From Crossaster papposus (taxonomy: Eukaryota > Echinodermata > Asteroidea > Velatida > Solasteridae): a stretch of DNA of 64,000 bases. Below the pieces are notes generated by a model that saw only the letters and a list, made by a program, of their open reading frames with translations, was not told the DNA's origin and searched no databases. Within the stretch, counting starts at the first letter, position 1. Each line of letters starts with the position of its first letter. This document shows, one piece after another, positions 35,596 to 48,521 of this stretch. Position numbers and translations under genes: made by a program. The DNA is taken from the NCBI GenBank assembly GCA_037893245.1, contig JBAIAA010000900.1, forward strand, positions 744,001 through 808,000. Reading direction: 5' to 3'.

Positions 35596-36780
35596 GTTTT
35601 TCTTTTTAATTACAAGAGTGAAATTATAATTCCCTTACCGAATGCTACAACTATCTCAAATATAATCCCATATGGTCTAGTGGTTAGGATCCGGCGTTTT
35701 CACCGCCGTGGCCCGGGTTCGATTCCCGGTGTGGAAGATTTTTTCTTAATTACAAGACTGAAATTATAATTCCATTACCGAATGCTATAACTACCTCTAA
35801 CATAATCCCATATGGTCTAGTGGTTAGGATCCGGCGTTTTCACCGCCGTGGCCCGGGTTAGATTCCCGGTGTGGGAGATTTTTTCTTAATTACAAGAGTG
35901 AAATTATAATTCCATTACCAAATGCTACAACTACCTCTAACATAATCCCATATGGTCTAGTGGTTAGGATCCGGCGTTTTCACCGCCGTGGCCCGGGTTC
36001 GATTCCCGGTGTGGGAGGTTTTTCTTTTTAATTACAAGAGTGAAATTATAATTCCATTACCGAATGCTACAACTATCTCACATATAATCCCATATGGTCT
36101 AGTGGTTAGGATCCGGCGTTTTCACCGCCGTGGCCCGGGTTCGATTCCCGGTGTGGGAGTTTTTTGAATTTTTATTACAAGAGTGAAATTATAATTCCCT
36201 TCCCGAATGCTACAACTACCTTCAACATAATCCCATATGGTCTAGTGGTTAGGATCCGGTGTTTTCACCGCCGTGGCCCGGGTTCGATTCCCGGTGTGGG
36301 AGTTTTTTTAATTTTTATTACAAGAGTGAAATTATAATTCCCTTCCCGAATGCTACAACTATCTCAAATATAATCCCATATGGTCTAGTGGTTAGGATCC
36401 GGCGTTTTCACCGCCGTGGCCCGGGTTCGATTCCCGGTGTGGGAGTTTTTTAAATTTTTATTACACGAGTGAAATTATAATTCCATTCCCGAATGCTACA
36501 ACTCCCTTCAACATAATCCCATATGGTCTAGTGGTTAGGATCCGGCGTTTTCACCGCCGTGGCCCGGGTTCGATTCCCGGTGTGGGAAATGTTTTCTTAA
36601 TTACAAGAGTGAAATTATAATTCCATTACCGAATGCTACAACTACCTATAACATAATCCCATATGGTCTAGTGGTTAGGATCCGGCGTTTTCACCGCCGT
36701 GGCCCGGGTTCTATTCCCGGTGTGGGAGGTTTTTCTTTTTAATTACAAGAGTGAAATTATAATTCCATTACCGAATGCTA

Positions 36781-36792
36781 CCTGGTGTGGGA
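36781..36792 (+). pseudogene. tRNA-Glu 3' remnant
   Basis: Between 36657 and 36864. The gene before it has a TTCTATT T loop. Confidence 0.88.
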
Positions 36793-38120
36793 GGTTTTTC
36801 TTTTTAATTACAAGATTGAAATTTTAATTCCATTACCGAATGCTACAACTGTCTCAAATATAATCCCATATGGTCTAGTGGTTAGGATCCGGCGTTTTCA
36901 CCGCCGTGGCCCGGGTTCGATTCCCGGTGTGGGAGTTTTTTTAATTTGTATTACAAGAGTGAAATTATAATTCCATTCCCGAATGCTACAACTACCTTCA
37001 ACATAATCCCATATGGTCTAGTGGTTAGAATCCGGCGTTTTCACCACCGTGGCCCGGGTTCGATTCCCGGTGTGGGAGATTTTTTCTTAATTACAAGAGT
37101 GAAATTATAATTCCATTACCGAATGCTACAACTACCTCTAACATAATCCCATATGGTCTAGTGGTTAGGATCCGGCGTTTTCACCGCCGTGGCCCGGGTT
37201 CGATTCCCGGTGTGTGAAGTTTTTCTTTTTAATTACAAGAGTGAAATTATAATTCCATTACCGAATGCTACAACTATCTCAAATATAATCCCATATGGTC
37301 TAGTGGTTAGGATCCGGCGTTTTCACCGCCGTGGCCCGGGTTCGATTCCCGGTGTGGGAGTTTTTTAAATTTTTATTACAAGAGTGAAATTATAATTCCC
37401 TTCCCGAATGCTACAACTATCTCAAATATAATCCCATATGGTCTAGTGGTTAGGATCCGGCGTTTTCACCGCCGTGGCCCGGGTTCGATTCCAGGTGTGG
37501 GAGGTTTTTCTTTTTAATTACAAGAGTGAAATTATAATTCCATTACCGAATGCTACAACTATCTCAAATATAATCCCATATGGTCTAGTGGTTAGGATCC
37601 GGCGTTTTCACCGCCGTGGCCCGGGTTCGATTCCCGGTGTGGGAGTTTTTTAAATTTTTATTACACGAGTGAAATTATAATTCCATTCCCGAATGCTACA
37701 ACTACCTTCAACATAATCCCATATGGTCTAGTGGTTAGGATCCGGCGTTTTCACCGCCGTGGCCCGGGTTCGATTCCCGGTGTGGGAAATGTTTTCTTAA
37801 TTACAAAAGTGAAATTTTAATTCCATTCCCGAATGCTACAACTACCTTCAACATAATCCCATATGGTCTAGTGGTTAGGATCCGGCGTTTTCACCGCCGT
37901 GGCCCGGGTTCGATTCCCGGTGTGGGAAATGTTTTCTTAATTACAAAAGTGAAATTATAATTCCATTACCGAATGCTACAACTACCTCTAACATAATCCC
38001 ATATGGTCTAGTGGTTAGGATCCGGCGTTTTCACCGCCGTGGCCCGGGTTCGATTCCCGGTGTGGGAGGTTTTTCTTTTTAATTACAAGAGTAAAATTAT
38101 AATTCCATTACCGAATGCTA

Positions 38121-38132
38121 CCTGGTGTGGGA
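38121..38132 (+). pseudogene. tRNA-Glu 3' remnant
   Basis: Between 37997 and 38204. It is preceded by AGAGTAAAATT, a spelling that returns at 56-62 kb. Confidence 0.88.
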
Positions 38133-39177
38133 GGTTTTTCTTTTTAATTACAAGATTGAAATTTTAATTCCATTACCGAATGCTACAACTGTCTCAAATA
38201 TAATCCCATATGGTCTAGTGGTTAGGATCCGGCGTTTTCACCGCCGTGGCCCGGGTTCGATTCCCGGTGTGTGAAGTTTTTCTTTTTAATTACAAGAGTG
38301 AAATTATAATTCCATTACCGAATGCTACAACTATCTCAAATATAATCCCATATGGTCTAGTGGTTAGGATCCGGCGTTTTCACCGCCGTGGCCCGGGTTC
38401 GATTCCCGGTGTGGGAGATTTTTTCTTAATTATAAGAGTGAAATTATAATTCCATTACCGAATGCTACAACTACCTCTAACATAATCGCATATGGTCTAG
38501 TGGTTAGGATCCGGCGTTTTCACCGCCGTGGCCCGGGTTCGATTCCCGGTGTGGGAGGTTTTTCTTTTTAATTACAAGATTGAAATTATAATTCCATTAC
38601 CGAATGCTACAACTGTCTCAATTATAATCCCATATGGTCTAGTGGTTAGGATCCGGCGTTTTCACCGCCGTGGCCCGGGTTCGATTCCCGGTGTGGAAGT
38701 TTTTTAAATTTGTATTACAAGAGTGAAATTATAATTCCATTCCCGAATGCTACAACTATCTCAAATATAATCCCATATGGTCTAGTGGTTAGGATCCGGC
38801 GTTTTCACCGCCGTGGCCCGGGTTCGATTCCCGGTGTGGGAGTTTATTAAATTTTTATTACACGAGTGAAATTATAATTCCATTCCCGAATGCTACAACT
38901 ACCTTCAACATAATCCCATATGGTCTAGTGGTTAGGATCCGGCGTTTTCACCGCCGTGGCCCGGGTTCGATTCCCGGTGTTGGAAATGTTTTCTTAATTA
39001 CAAGAGTGAAATTATAATTCCATTACCGAATGCTACAACTACCTCTAACATAATCCCATATGGTCTAGTGGTTAGGATCCGGCGTTTTCACCGCCGTGGC
39101 CCGGGTTCGATTCCCGGTGTGGGAGGTTTTTCTTTTTAATTACAAGAGTGAAATTATAATTCCATTACCGAATGCTA

Positions 39178-39189
39178 CCTGGTGTGGGA
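39178..39189 (+). pseudogene. tRNA-Glu 3' remnant
   Basis: Between 39054 and 39261. Confidence 0.88.
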
Positions 39190-39540
39190 GGTTTTTCTTT
39201 TTAATTACAAGATTGAAATTTTAATTCCATTACCGAATGCTACAACTGTCTCAAATATAATCCCATATGGTCTAGTGGTTAGGATCCGGCGTTTTCACCG
39301 CCGTGGCCCGGGTTCGATTCCCGGTGTGGGAGATTTTTTCTTAATTACAAGACTGAAATTATAATTTCATTACCGAATGCTACAACTACCTCTAACATAA
39401 TCCCATATGGTCTAGTGGTTAGGATCCGGCGTTTTCACCGCCGTGGCCCGGGTTCGATTCCCGGTGTGGGAAATGTTTTCTTAATTACAAGAGTGAAATT
39501 ATAATTCCATTGCCGAATGCTACAACTACCTCTAACATAA

Positions 39541-39614
39541 TCCCATATGGTCTAGTGGTTAGGATCCGGCGTTTTTTTACCGCCGTGGCCCGGGTTCGAT
39601 TCCCGGTGTTGGAG
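39541..39614 (+). pseudogene. tRNA-Glu, T7 loop lineage
   Basis: Followed by the copy with the 2-nt AT insertion at 39685. Confidence 0.85.
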
Positions 39615-39684
39615 GTTTTTCTTTTTAATTACAAGAGTGAAATTATAATTCCATTACCGAATGCTACAACTATCTCAAATATAA

Positions 39685-39758
39685 TCCCATATATGGTCTA
39701 GTGGTTAGGATCCGGCGTTTTCACCGCCGTGGCCCGGGTTCGATTCCCGGTGTGGGAG
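39685..39758 (+). pseudogene. tRNA-Glu with a 2-nt insertion at the acceptor/D-arm junction
   Basis: TCCCATATATGG has one extra AT repeat relative to TCCCATATGG. This either lengthens the linker at positions 8-9 or shifts the gene start by two. The rest is consensus. An alternative start at 39687 would leave only a partial acceptor pairing. Confidence 0.55.
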
Positions 39759-39966
39759 ATTTTTTCTTAATTACAAGACTGAAATTATAATTCCATTACC
39801 GAATGCTATAACTACCTCTAACATAATCCCATATGGTCTAGTGGTTAGGATCCGGCGTTTTCAGCGCCGTGGCCCGGGTTAGATTCCCGGTGTGGGAGAT
39901 TTTTTCTTAATTACAAGAGTGAAATTATAATTCCATTACCAAATGCTACAACTACCTCTAACATAA

Positions 39967-40037
39967 TCCCATATGGTCTAGTGGTTAGGATCCGGCGTTT
40001 TCACCACCGTGGCCCGGTTCGATTCCCGGTGTGGGAG
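39967..40037 (+). pseudogene. tRNA-Glu with a 1-nt T-stem deletion and G40A
   Basis: GCCCGGTTCG has two Gs where other copies have three, shortening the gene to 71 nt. This shortens the 5' T stem or the variable loop. G40A also breaks the anticodon stem. The B box itself stays GGTTCGATTCC, so transcription could persist. Confidence 0.55.
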
Positions 40038-40107
40038 GTTTTTCTTTTTAATTACAAGAGTGAAATTATAATTCCATTACCGAATGCTACAACTATCTCA
40101 CATATAA

Positions 40108-42873
40108 TCCCATATGGTCTAGTGGTTAGGATCCGGCGTTTTCACCGCCGTGGCCCGGGTTCGATTCCCGGTGTGGGAGTTTTTTAAATTTTTATTACAA
40201 GAGTGAAATTATAATTCCCTTCCCGAATGCTACAACTACCTTCAACATAATCCCATATGGTCTAGTGGTTAGGATCCGGCGTTTTCACCGCCGTGGCCCG
40301 GGTTCGATTCCCGGTGTGGGAGTTTTTTAAATTTTTATTACAAGAGTGAAATTATAATTCCCTTCCCGAATGCTACAACTATCTCAAATATAATCCCATA
40401 TGGTCTAGTGGTTAGGATCCGGCGTTTTCACCGCCGTGGCCCGGGTTCGATTCCCGGTGTGGGAGGTTTTTCTTTTTAATTACAAGAGTGAAATTATAAT
40501 TCCATTACCGAATGCTACAACTATCTCAAATATAATCCCATATGGTCTAGTGGTTAGGATCCGGCGTTTTCACCGCCGTGGCCCGGGTTCGATTCCCGGT
40601 GTGGGAGTTTTTTAAATTTTTATTACACGAGTGAAATTATAATTCCATTCCCGAATGCTACAACTACCTTCAACATAATCCCATATGGTCTAGTGGTTAG
40701 GATCCGGCGTTTTCACCGCCGTGGCCCGGGTTCGATTCCCGGTGTGGGAAATGTTTTCTTAATTACAAGAGTGAAATTATAATTCCATTACCGAATGCTA
40801 CAACTACCTCTAACATAATCCCATATGGTCTAGTGGTTAGGATCCGGCGTTTTCACCGCCGTGGCCCGGGTTCGATTCCCGGTGTGTGAAGTTTTTCTTT
40901 TTAATTACAAGAGTGAAATTATAATTCCATTACCGAATGCTACAACTATCTCAAATATAATCCCATATGGTCTAGTGGTTAGGATCCGGCGTTTTCACCG
41001 CCGTGGCCCGGGTTCGATTCCCGGTGTGGGAGATTTTTTCTTAATTACAAGAGTGAAATTATAATTCCATTACCGAATGCTATAACTACCTCTAATATAA
41101 TCCCATATGGTCTAGTGGTTAGGATCCGGCGTTTTCACCGCCGTGGCCCGGGTTCAATTCCCGGTGTGGGAGTTTTTTAAATTTGTATTACAAGAGTGAA
41201 ATTATAATTCCATTCCCGAATGCTACAACTACCTTCAACATAATCCCATATGGTCTAGTGGTTAGAATCCGGCGTTTTCACCGCCGTGGCCCGGGTTCGA
41301 TTCCCGGTGTGGGAGATTTATTCTTAATTACAAGACTGAAATTATAATTCCATTACCGAATGCTATAACTACCTCTAACATAATCCCATATGGTCTAGTG
41401 GTTAGGATCCGGCGTTTTCAGCGCCGTGGCCCGGGTTAGATTCCCGGTGTGGGAGATTTTTTCTTAATTACAAGAGTGAAATTATAATTCCATTACCAAA
41501 TGCTACAACTACCTCTAACATAATCCCATATGGTCTAGTGGTTAGGATCCGGCGTTTTCACCGCCGTGGCCCGGGTTCGATTCCCGGTGTGGGAGGTTTT
41601 TCTTTTTAATTACAAGAGTGAAATTATAATTCCATTACCGAATGCTACAACTATCTCACATATAATCCCATATGGTCTAGTGGTTAGGATCCGGCGTTTT
41701 CACCGCCGTGGCCCGGGTTCGATTTCCGGTGTGGGAGTTTTTTAAATTTTTATTACAAGAGTGAAATTATAATTCCCTTCCCGAATGCTACAACTACCTT
41801 CAACATGATCCCATATGGTCTAGTGGTTAGGATCCGGCGTTTTCACCGCCGTGGCCCGGGTTCGATTCCCGGTGTGGGAGTTTTTTAAATTTTTATTACA
41901 AGAGTGAAATTATAATTCCCTTCCCGAATGCTACAACTATCTCAAATATAATCCCATATGGTCTAGTGGTTAGGATCCGGCGTTTTCACCGCCGTGGCCC
42001 GGGTTCGATTCCCGGTGTGGGAGGTTTTTCTTTTTAATTACAAGAGTGAAATTATAATTCCATTACCGAATGCTACAACTATCTCAAATATAATCCCATA
42101 TGGTCTAGTGGTTAGGATCCGGCGTTTTCACCGCCGTGGCCCGGGTTCGATTCCCGGTGTGGGAGTTTTTTAAATTTTTATTACACGAGTGAAATTATAA
42201 TTCCATTCCCGAATGCTACAACTACCTTCAACATAATCCCATATGGTCTAGTGGTTAGGATCCGGCGTTTTCACCGCCGTGGCCCGGGTTCGATTCCCGG
42301 TGTGGGAAATGTTTTCTTAATTACAAGAGTGAAATTATAATTCCATTACCGAATGCTACAACTACCTCTAACATAATCCCATATGGTCTAGTGGTTAGGA
42401 TCCGGCGTTTTCACCGCCGTGGCCCGGGTTCGATTCCCGGTGTGTGAAGTTTTTCTTTTTAATTACAAGAGTGAAATTATAATTCCATTACCGAATGCTA
42501 CAACTATCTCAAATATAATCCCATATGGTCTAGTGGTTAGGATCCGGCGTTTTCACCGCCGTGGCCCGGGTTCGATTCCCGGTGTGGGAGATTTTTTCTT
42601 AATTACAAGAGTGAAATTATAATTCCATTACCGAATGCTATAACTACCTCTAATATAATCCCATATGGTCTAGTGGTTAGGATCCGGCGTTTTCACCGCC
42701 GTGGCCCGGGTTCAATTCCCGGTGTGGGAGTTTTTTAAATTTGTATTACAAGAGTGAAATTATAATTCCATTCCCGAATGCTACAACTACCTTCAACATA
42801 ATCCCATATGGTCTAGTGGTTAGAATCCGGCGTTTTCACCACCGTGGCCCGGCTTCGATTCCCGGTGTGGGAG
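40108..42873 (+). repeat. Duplication at 1558-bp offset (9 genes)
   Basis: Genes 40108-41244 correspond to 41666-42802, including the TTCAATT T-loop copy and a GTGTGTGA copy. The right member has CATGATCCC before 41809, which the left lacks. Confidence 0.82.
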
Positions 42874-43153
42874 ATTTTTCTTAATTACAAGAGTGAAATT
42901 ATAATTTCATTACCGAATGCTACAACTACCTCTAACATAATCCCATATGGTCTAGTGGTTAGGATCCGGCGTTTTCACCGCCGTGGCCCGGGTTCGATTC
43001 CCGGTGTGTGAAGTTTTTCTTTTTAATTACAAGAGTGAAATTATAATTCCATTACCGAATGCTACAACTATCTCAAATATAATCCCATATGGTCTAGTGG
43101 TTAGGATCCGGCGTTTTCACCGCCGTGGCCCGGGTTCGATTCCCGGTGTGGGA

Positions 43154-43174
43154 GATTTTTTCTTTTTAATTACA
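43154..43174 (+). other. Hybrid spacer recording loss of one unit
   Basis: The 3' flank of the gene at 43083 starts as the T6-C class and switches to the C-T5-AATTAC class, a combination I saw only here. In the matching right-hand copy these two halves flank a separate gene (46544). The hybrid is therefore the scar of an exchange between two T-rich spacers that removed one 139-bp unit. Confidence 0.75.
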
Positions 43175-43631
43175 AGATTGAAATTATAATTCCATTACCG
43201 AATGCTACAACTATCTCAAATATAATCCCATATGGTCTAGTGGTTAGGATCCGGCGTTTTCACCGCCGTGGCCCGGGTTCGATTCCCGGTGTGGGAGGTT
43301 TTTCTTTTTAATTACAAGAGTGAAATTATAATTCCATTCCCGAATGCTACAACTATCTCAAATTTAATCCCATATGGTCTAGTGGTTAGGATCCGGCGTT
43401 TTCACCGCCGTGGCCCGGGTTCGATTCCCGGTGTGGGAAATGTTTTCTTAATTACAAGAGTGAAATTATAATTCCATTACCGAATGCTACAACTACCTCT
43501 AACATAATCCCATATGGTCTAGTGGTTAGGATCCGGCGTTTTCACCGCCGTGGCCCGGGTTCGATTCCCGGTGTGGGAGGTTTTTCTTTTTAATTACAAG
43601 AGTGAAATTATAATTCCATTACCGAATGCTA

Positions 43632-43643
43632 CCTGGTGTGGGA
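43632..43643 (+). pseudogene. tRNA-Glu 3' remnant
   Basis: Between 43508 and 43715; first of three at 3460/4452-bp offsets. Confidence 0.88.
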
Positions 43644-44137
43644 GGTTTTTCTTTTTAATTACAAGATTGAAATTTTAATTCCATTACCGAATGCTACAAC
43701 TGTCTCAAATATAATCCCATATGGTCTAGTGGTTAGGATCCGGCGTTTTCACCGCCGTGGCCCGGGTTCGATTCCCGGTGTGGGAGTTTTTTAAATTTGT
43801 ATTACAAGAGTGAAATTATAATTCCATTCCCGAATGCTACAACTACCTTCAACATAATCCCATATGGTCTAGTGGTTAGAATCCGGCGTTTTCACCACCG
43901 TGGCCCGGGTTCGATTCCCGGTGTGGGAGATTTTTTCTTAATTACAAGAGTGAAATTATAATTCCATTACCGAATGCTACAACTACCTCTAACATAATCC
44001 CATATGGTCTAGTGGTTAGGATCCGGCGTTTTCACCGCCGTGGCCCGGGTTCGATTCCCGGTGTGGGAAATGTTTTCTTAATTACAAGAGTGAAATTATA
44101 ATTCCATTGCCGAATGCTACAACTACCTCTAACATAA

Positions 44138-44211
44138 TCCCATATGGTCTAGTGGTTAGGATCCGGCGTTTTTTTACCGCCGTGGCCCGGGTTCGATTCC
44201 CGGTGTTGGAG
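44138..44211 (+). pseudogene. tRNA-Glu, T7 loop lineage
   Basis: Paired with 47598 at the 3460-bp offset. Confidence 0.85.
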
Positions 44212-47091
44212 GTTTTTCTTTTTAATTACAAGAGTGAAATTATAATTCCATTACCGAATGCTACAACTATCTCAAATATAATCCCATATGGTCTAGTGGT
44301 TAGGATCCGGCGTTTTCACCGCCGTGGCCCGGGTTCGATTCCCGGTGTGGGAGATTTTTTCTTAATTACAAGAGTGAAATTATAATTCCATTACCGAATG
44401 CTATAACTACCTCTAATATAATCCCATATGGTCTAGTGGTTAGGATCCGGCGTTTTCACCGCCGTGGCCCGGGTTCAATTCCCGGTGTGGGAGTTTTTTA
44501 AATTTGTATTACAAGAGTGAAATTATAATTCCATTCCCGAATGCTACAACTACCTTCAACATAATCCCATATGGTCTAGTGGTTAGAATCCGGCGTTTTC
44601 ACCGCCGTGGCCCGGGTTCGATTCCCGGTGTGGGAGATTTTTTCTTAATTACAAGACTGAAATTATAATTCCATTACCGAATGCTATAACTACCTCTAAC
44701 ATAATCCCATATGGTCTAGTGGTTAGGATCCGGCGTTTTCAGCGCCGTGGCCCGGGTTAGATTCCCGGTGTGGGAGATTTTTTCTTAATTACAAGAGTGA
44801 AATTATAATTCCATTACCAAATGCTACAACTACCTCTAACATAATCCCATATGGTCTAGTGGTTAGGATCCGGCGTTTTCACCGCCGTAGCCCGGGTTCG
44901 ATTCCCGGTGTGGGAGGTTTTTCTTTTTAATTACAAGAGTGAAATTATAATTCCATTACCGAATGCTACAACTATCTCACATATAATCCCATATGGTCTA
45001 GTGGTTAGGATCCGGCGTTTTCACCGCCGTGGCCCGGGTTCGATTCCCGGTGTGGGAGTTTTTTAAATTTTTATTACAAGAGTGAAATTATAATTCCCTT
45101 CCCGAATGCTACAACTACCTTCAACATGATCCCATATGGTCTAGTGGTTAGGATCCGGCGTTTTCACCGCCGTGGCCCGGGTTCGATTCCCGGTGTGGGA
45201 GTTTTTTAAATTTTTATTACAAGAGTGAAATTATAATTCCCTTCCCGAATGCTACAACTATCTCAAATATAATCCCATATGGTCTAGTGGTTAGGATCCG
45301 GCGTTTTCACCGCCGTGGCCCGGGTTCGATTCCCGGTGTGGGAGGTTTTTCTTTTTAATTACAAGAGTGAAATTATAATTCCATTACCGAATGCTACAAC
45401 TATCTCAAATATAATCCCATATGGTCTAGTGGTTAGGATCCGGCGTTTTCACCGCCGTGGCCCGGGTTCGATTCCCGGTGTGGGAGTTTTTTAAATTTTT
45501 ATTACACGAGTGAAATTATAATTCCATTCCCGAATGCTACAACTACCTTCAACATAATCCCATATGGTCTAGTGGTTAGGATCCGGCGTTTTCACCGCCG
45601 TGGCCCGGGTTCGATTCCCGGTGTGGGAAATGTTTTCTTAATTACAAGAGTGAAATTATAATTCCATTACCGAATGCTACAACTACCTCTAACATAATCC
45701 CATATGGTCTAGTGGTTAGGATCCGGCGTTTTCACCGCCGTGGCCCGGGTTCGATTCCCGGTGTGTGAAGTTTTTCTTTTTAATTACAAGAGTGAAATTA
45801 TAATTCCATTACCGAATGCTACAACTATCTCAAATATAATCCCATATGGTCTAGTGGTTAGGATCCGGCGTTTTCACCGCCGTGGCCCGGGTTCGATTCC
45901 CGGTGTGGGAGATTTTTTCTTAATTACAAGAGTGAAATTATAATTCCATTACCGAATGCTATAACTACCTCTAATATAATCCCATATGGTCTAGTGGTTA
46001 GGATCCGGCGTTTTCACCGCCGTGGCCCGGGTTCAATTCCCGGTGTGGGAGTTTTTTAAATTTGTATTACAAGAGTGAAATTATAATTCCATTCCCGAAT
46101 GCTACAACTACCTTCAACATAATCCCATATGGTCTAGTGGTTAGAATCCGGCGTTTTCACCACCGTGGCCCGGGTTCGATTCCCGGTGTGGGAGATTTTT
46201 CTTAATTACAAGAGTGAAATTATAATTTCATTACCGAATGCTACAACTACCTCTAACATAATCCCATATGGTCTAGTGGTTAGGATCCGGCGTTTTCACC
46301 GCCGTGGCCCGGGTTCGATTCCCGGTGTGTGAAGTTTTTCTTTTTAATTACAAGAGTGAAATTATAATTCCATTACCGAATGCTACAACTATCTCAAATA
46401 TAATCCCATATGGTCTAGTGGTTAGGATCCGGCGTTTTCACCGCCGTGGCCCGGGTTCGATTCCCGGTGTGGGAGATTTTTTCTTAATTATAAGAGTGAA
46501 ATTATAATTCCATTACCGAATGCTACAACTACCTCTAACATAATCCCATATGGTCTAGTGGTTAGGATCCGGCGTTTTCACCGCCGTGGCCCGGGTTCGA
46601 TTCCCGGTGTGGGAGGTTTTTCTTTTTAATTACAAGATTGAAATTATAATTCCATTACCGAATGCTACAACTATCTCAAATATAATCCCATATGGTCTAG
46701 TGGTTAGGATCCGGCGTTTTCACCGCCGTGGCCCGGGTTCGATTCCCGGTGTGGGAGGTTTTTCTTTTTAATTACAAGAGTGAAATTATAATTCCATTCC
46801 CGAATGCTACAACTATCTCAAATTTAATCCCATATGGTCTAGTGGTTAGGATCCGGCGTTTTCACCGCCGTGGCCCGGGTTCGATTCCCGGTGTGGGAAA
46901 TGTTTTCTTAATTACAAGAGTGAAATTATAATTCCATTACCGAATGCTACAACTACCTCTAACATAATCCCATATGGTCTAGTGGTTAGGATCCGGCGTT
47001 TTCACCGCCGTGGCCCGGGTTCGATTCCCGGTGTGGGAGGTTTTTCTTTTTAATTACAAGAGTGAAATTATAATTCCATTACCGAATGCTA

Positions 47092-47103
47092 CCTGGTGTG
47101 GGA
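47092..47103 (+). pseudogene. tRNA-Glu 3' remnant
   Basis: Between 46968 and 47175; counterpart of 43632. Confidence 0.88.
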
Positions 47104-47597
47104 GGTTTTTCTTTTTAATTACAAGATTGAAATTTTAATTCCATTACCGAATGCTACAACTGTCTCAAATATAATCCCATATGGTCTAGTGGTTAGGATC
47201 CGGCGTTTTCACCGCCGTGGCCCGGGTTCGATTCCCGGTGTGGGAGTTTTTTAAATTTGTATTACAAGAGTGAAATTATAATTCCATTCCCGAATGCTAC
47301 AACTACCTTCAACATAATCCCATATGGTCTAGTGGTTAGAATCCGGCGTTTTCACCACCGTGGCCCGGGTTCGATTCCCGGTGTGGGAGATTTTTTCTTA
47401 ATTACAAGAGTGAAATTATAATTCCATTACCGAATGCTACAACTACCTCTAACATAATCCCATATGGTCTAGTGGTTAGGATCCGGCGTTTTCACCGCCG
47501 TGGCCCGGGTTCGATTCCCGGTGTGGGAAATGTTTTCTTAATTACAAGAGTGAAATTATAATTCCATTGCCGAATGCTACAACTACCTCTAACATAA

Positions 47598-47671
47598 TCC
47601 CATATGGTCTAGTGGTTAGGATCCGGCGTTTTTTTACCGCCGTGGCCCGGGTTCGATTCCCGGTGTTGGAG
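47598..47671 (+). pseudogene. tRNA-Glu, T7 loop lineage
   Basis: Paired with 44138 (3460 bp) and with 52050 (4452 bp). Confidence 0.85.
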
Positions 47672-48449
47672 GTTTTTCTTTTTAATTACAAGAGTGAAAT
47701 TATAATTCCATTACCGAATGCTACAACTATCTCAAATATAATCCCATATGGTCTAGTGGTTAGGATCCGGCGTTTTCACCGCCGTGGCCCGGGTTCGATT
47801 CCCGGTGTGGGAGATTTTTTCTTAATTACAAGACTGAAATTATAATTCCATTACCGAATGCTATAACTACCTCTAACATAATCCCATATGGTCTAGTGGT
47901 TAGGATCCGGCGTTTTCACCGCCGTGGCCCGGGTTAGATTCCCGGTGTGGGAGATTTTTTCTTAATTACAAGAGTGAAATTATAATTCCATTACCAAATG
48001 CTACAACTACCTCTAACATAATCCCATATGGTCTAGTGGTTAGGATCCGGCGTTTTCACCGCCGTGGCCCGGGTTCGATTCCCGGTGTGGGAGGTTTTTC
48101 TTTTTAATTACAAGAGTGAAATTATAATTCCATTACCGAATGCTACAACTATCTCACATATAATCCCATATGGTCTAGTGGTTAGGATCCGGCGTTTTCA
48201 CTGCCGTGGCCCGGGTTCGATTCCCGGTGTGGGAGTTTTTTAAATTTTTATTACAAGAGTGAAATTATAATTCCCTTCCCGAATGCTACAACTACCTTCA
48301 ACATAATCCCATATGGTCTAGTGGTTAGGATCCGGCGTTTTCACCGCCGTGGCCCGGGTTCGATTCCCGGTGTGGGAGTTTTTTTAATTTTTATTACAAG
48401 AGTGAAATTATAATTCCCTTCCCGAATGCTACAACTTTCTCTAATATAA

Positions 48450-48521
48450 TCCCATATCGTCTAGTGGTTAGGATCCGGCGTTTTCACCGCCGTGGCCCGG
48501 GTTCGATTCCCGGTGTGGGAG
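48450..48521 (+). tRNA. tRNA-Glu variant G9C with unusual upstream flank
   Basis: CATATCGTC replaces CATATGGTC. This changes base 9, lies within the A box and removes the CATATG site. The upstream flank TTTCTCTAATATAA is shared only with the copy at 55088, which also has G9C. Copies 6488 and 7198 have G9C with a different upstream flank, so the change may have arisen twice or moved by gene conversion. Confidence 0.6.

Larger units (their letters stand above)
35098..40037 (+). tRNA. tRNA-Glu(UUC) copies 239-272
   Basis: Starts: 35098t, 35242a, 35382, 35522t, 35666, 35806a, 35946, 36088, 36231, 36374, 36517, 36657, 36864, 37007dk, 37147, 37289, 37432, 37574, 37717, 37857, 37997, 38204, 38346, 38486, 38628, 38771, 38914, 39054, 39261, 39401, 39541t, 39685, 39827a, 39967k. 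The copy at 36231 has C30 to T. Copy 38486 has C3 to G. Copy 39685 has two extra bases. Copy 39967 lacks one G of the T stem. The two expanded-loop copies 35098 and 35522 are only 424 bp apart, instead of the usual spacing of about 2.2 kb or more. Confidence 0.93.
40108..44916 (+). tRNA. tRNA-Glu(UUC) copies 273-306
   Basis: Starts: 40108, 40251, 40394, 40536, 40679, 40819, 40961, 41101, 41244d, 41384a, 41524, 41666, 41809, 41952, 42094, 42237, 42377, 42519, 42659, 42802dk, 42941, 43083, 43226, 43368, 43508, 43715, 43858dk, 43998, 44138t, 44282, 44422, 44565d, 44705a, 44845. Copies 41101, 42659 and 44422 have a TTCAATT T loop (G57 to A, still a purine). Copies 40819, 42377 and 42941 end GTGTGTGA, which mismatches the acceptor stem. 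Copies 41384 and 44705 carry C38 to G besides C56A. Confidence 0.93.
41666..47813 (+). repeat. Segmental duplication at 3321/3460-bp offsets
   Basis: Genes 41666-43083 match 44987-46404 at 3321 bp, sharing CATGATCCC. Genes 43226-44282 match 46686-47742 at 3460 bp. The 139-bp step is one extra gene (46544) in the right copy. Confidence 0.85.
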
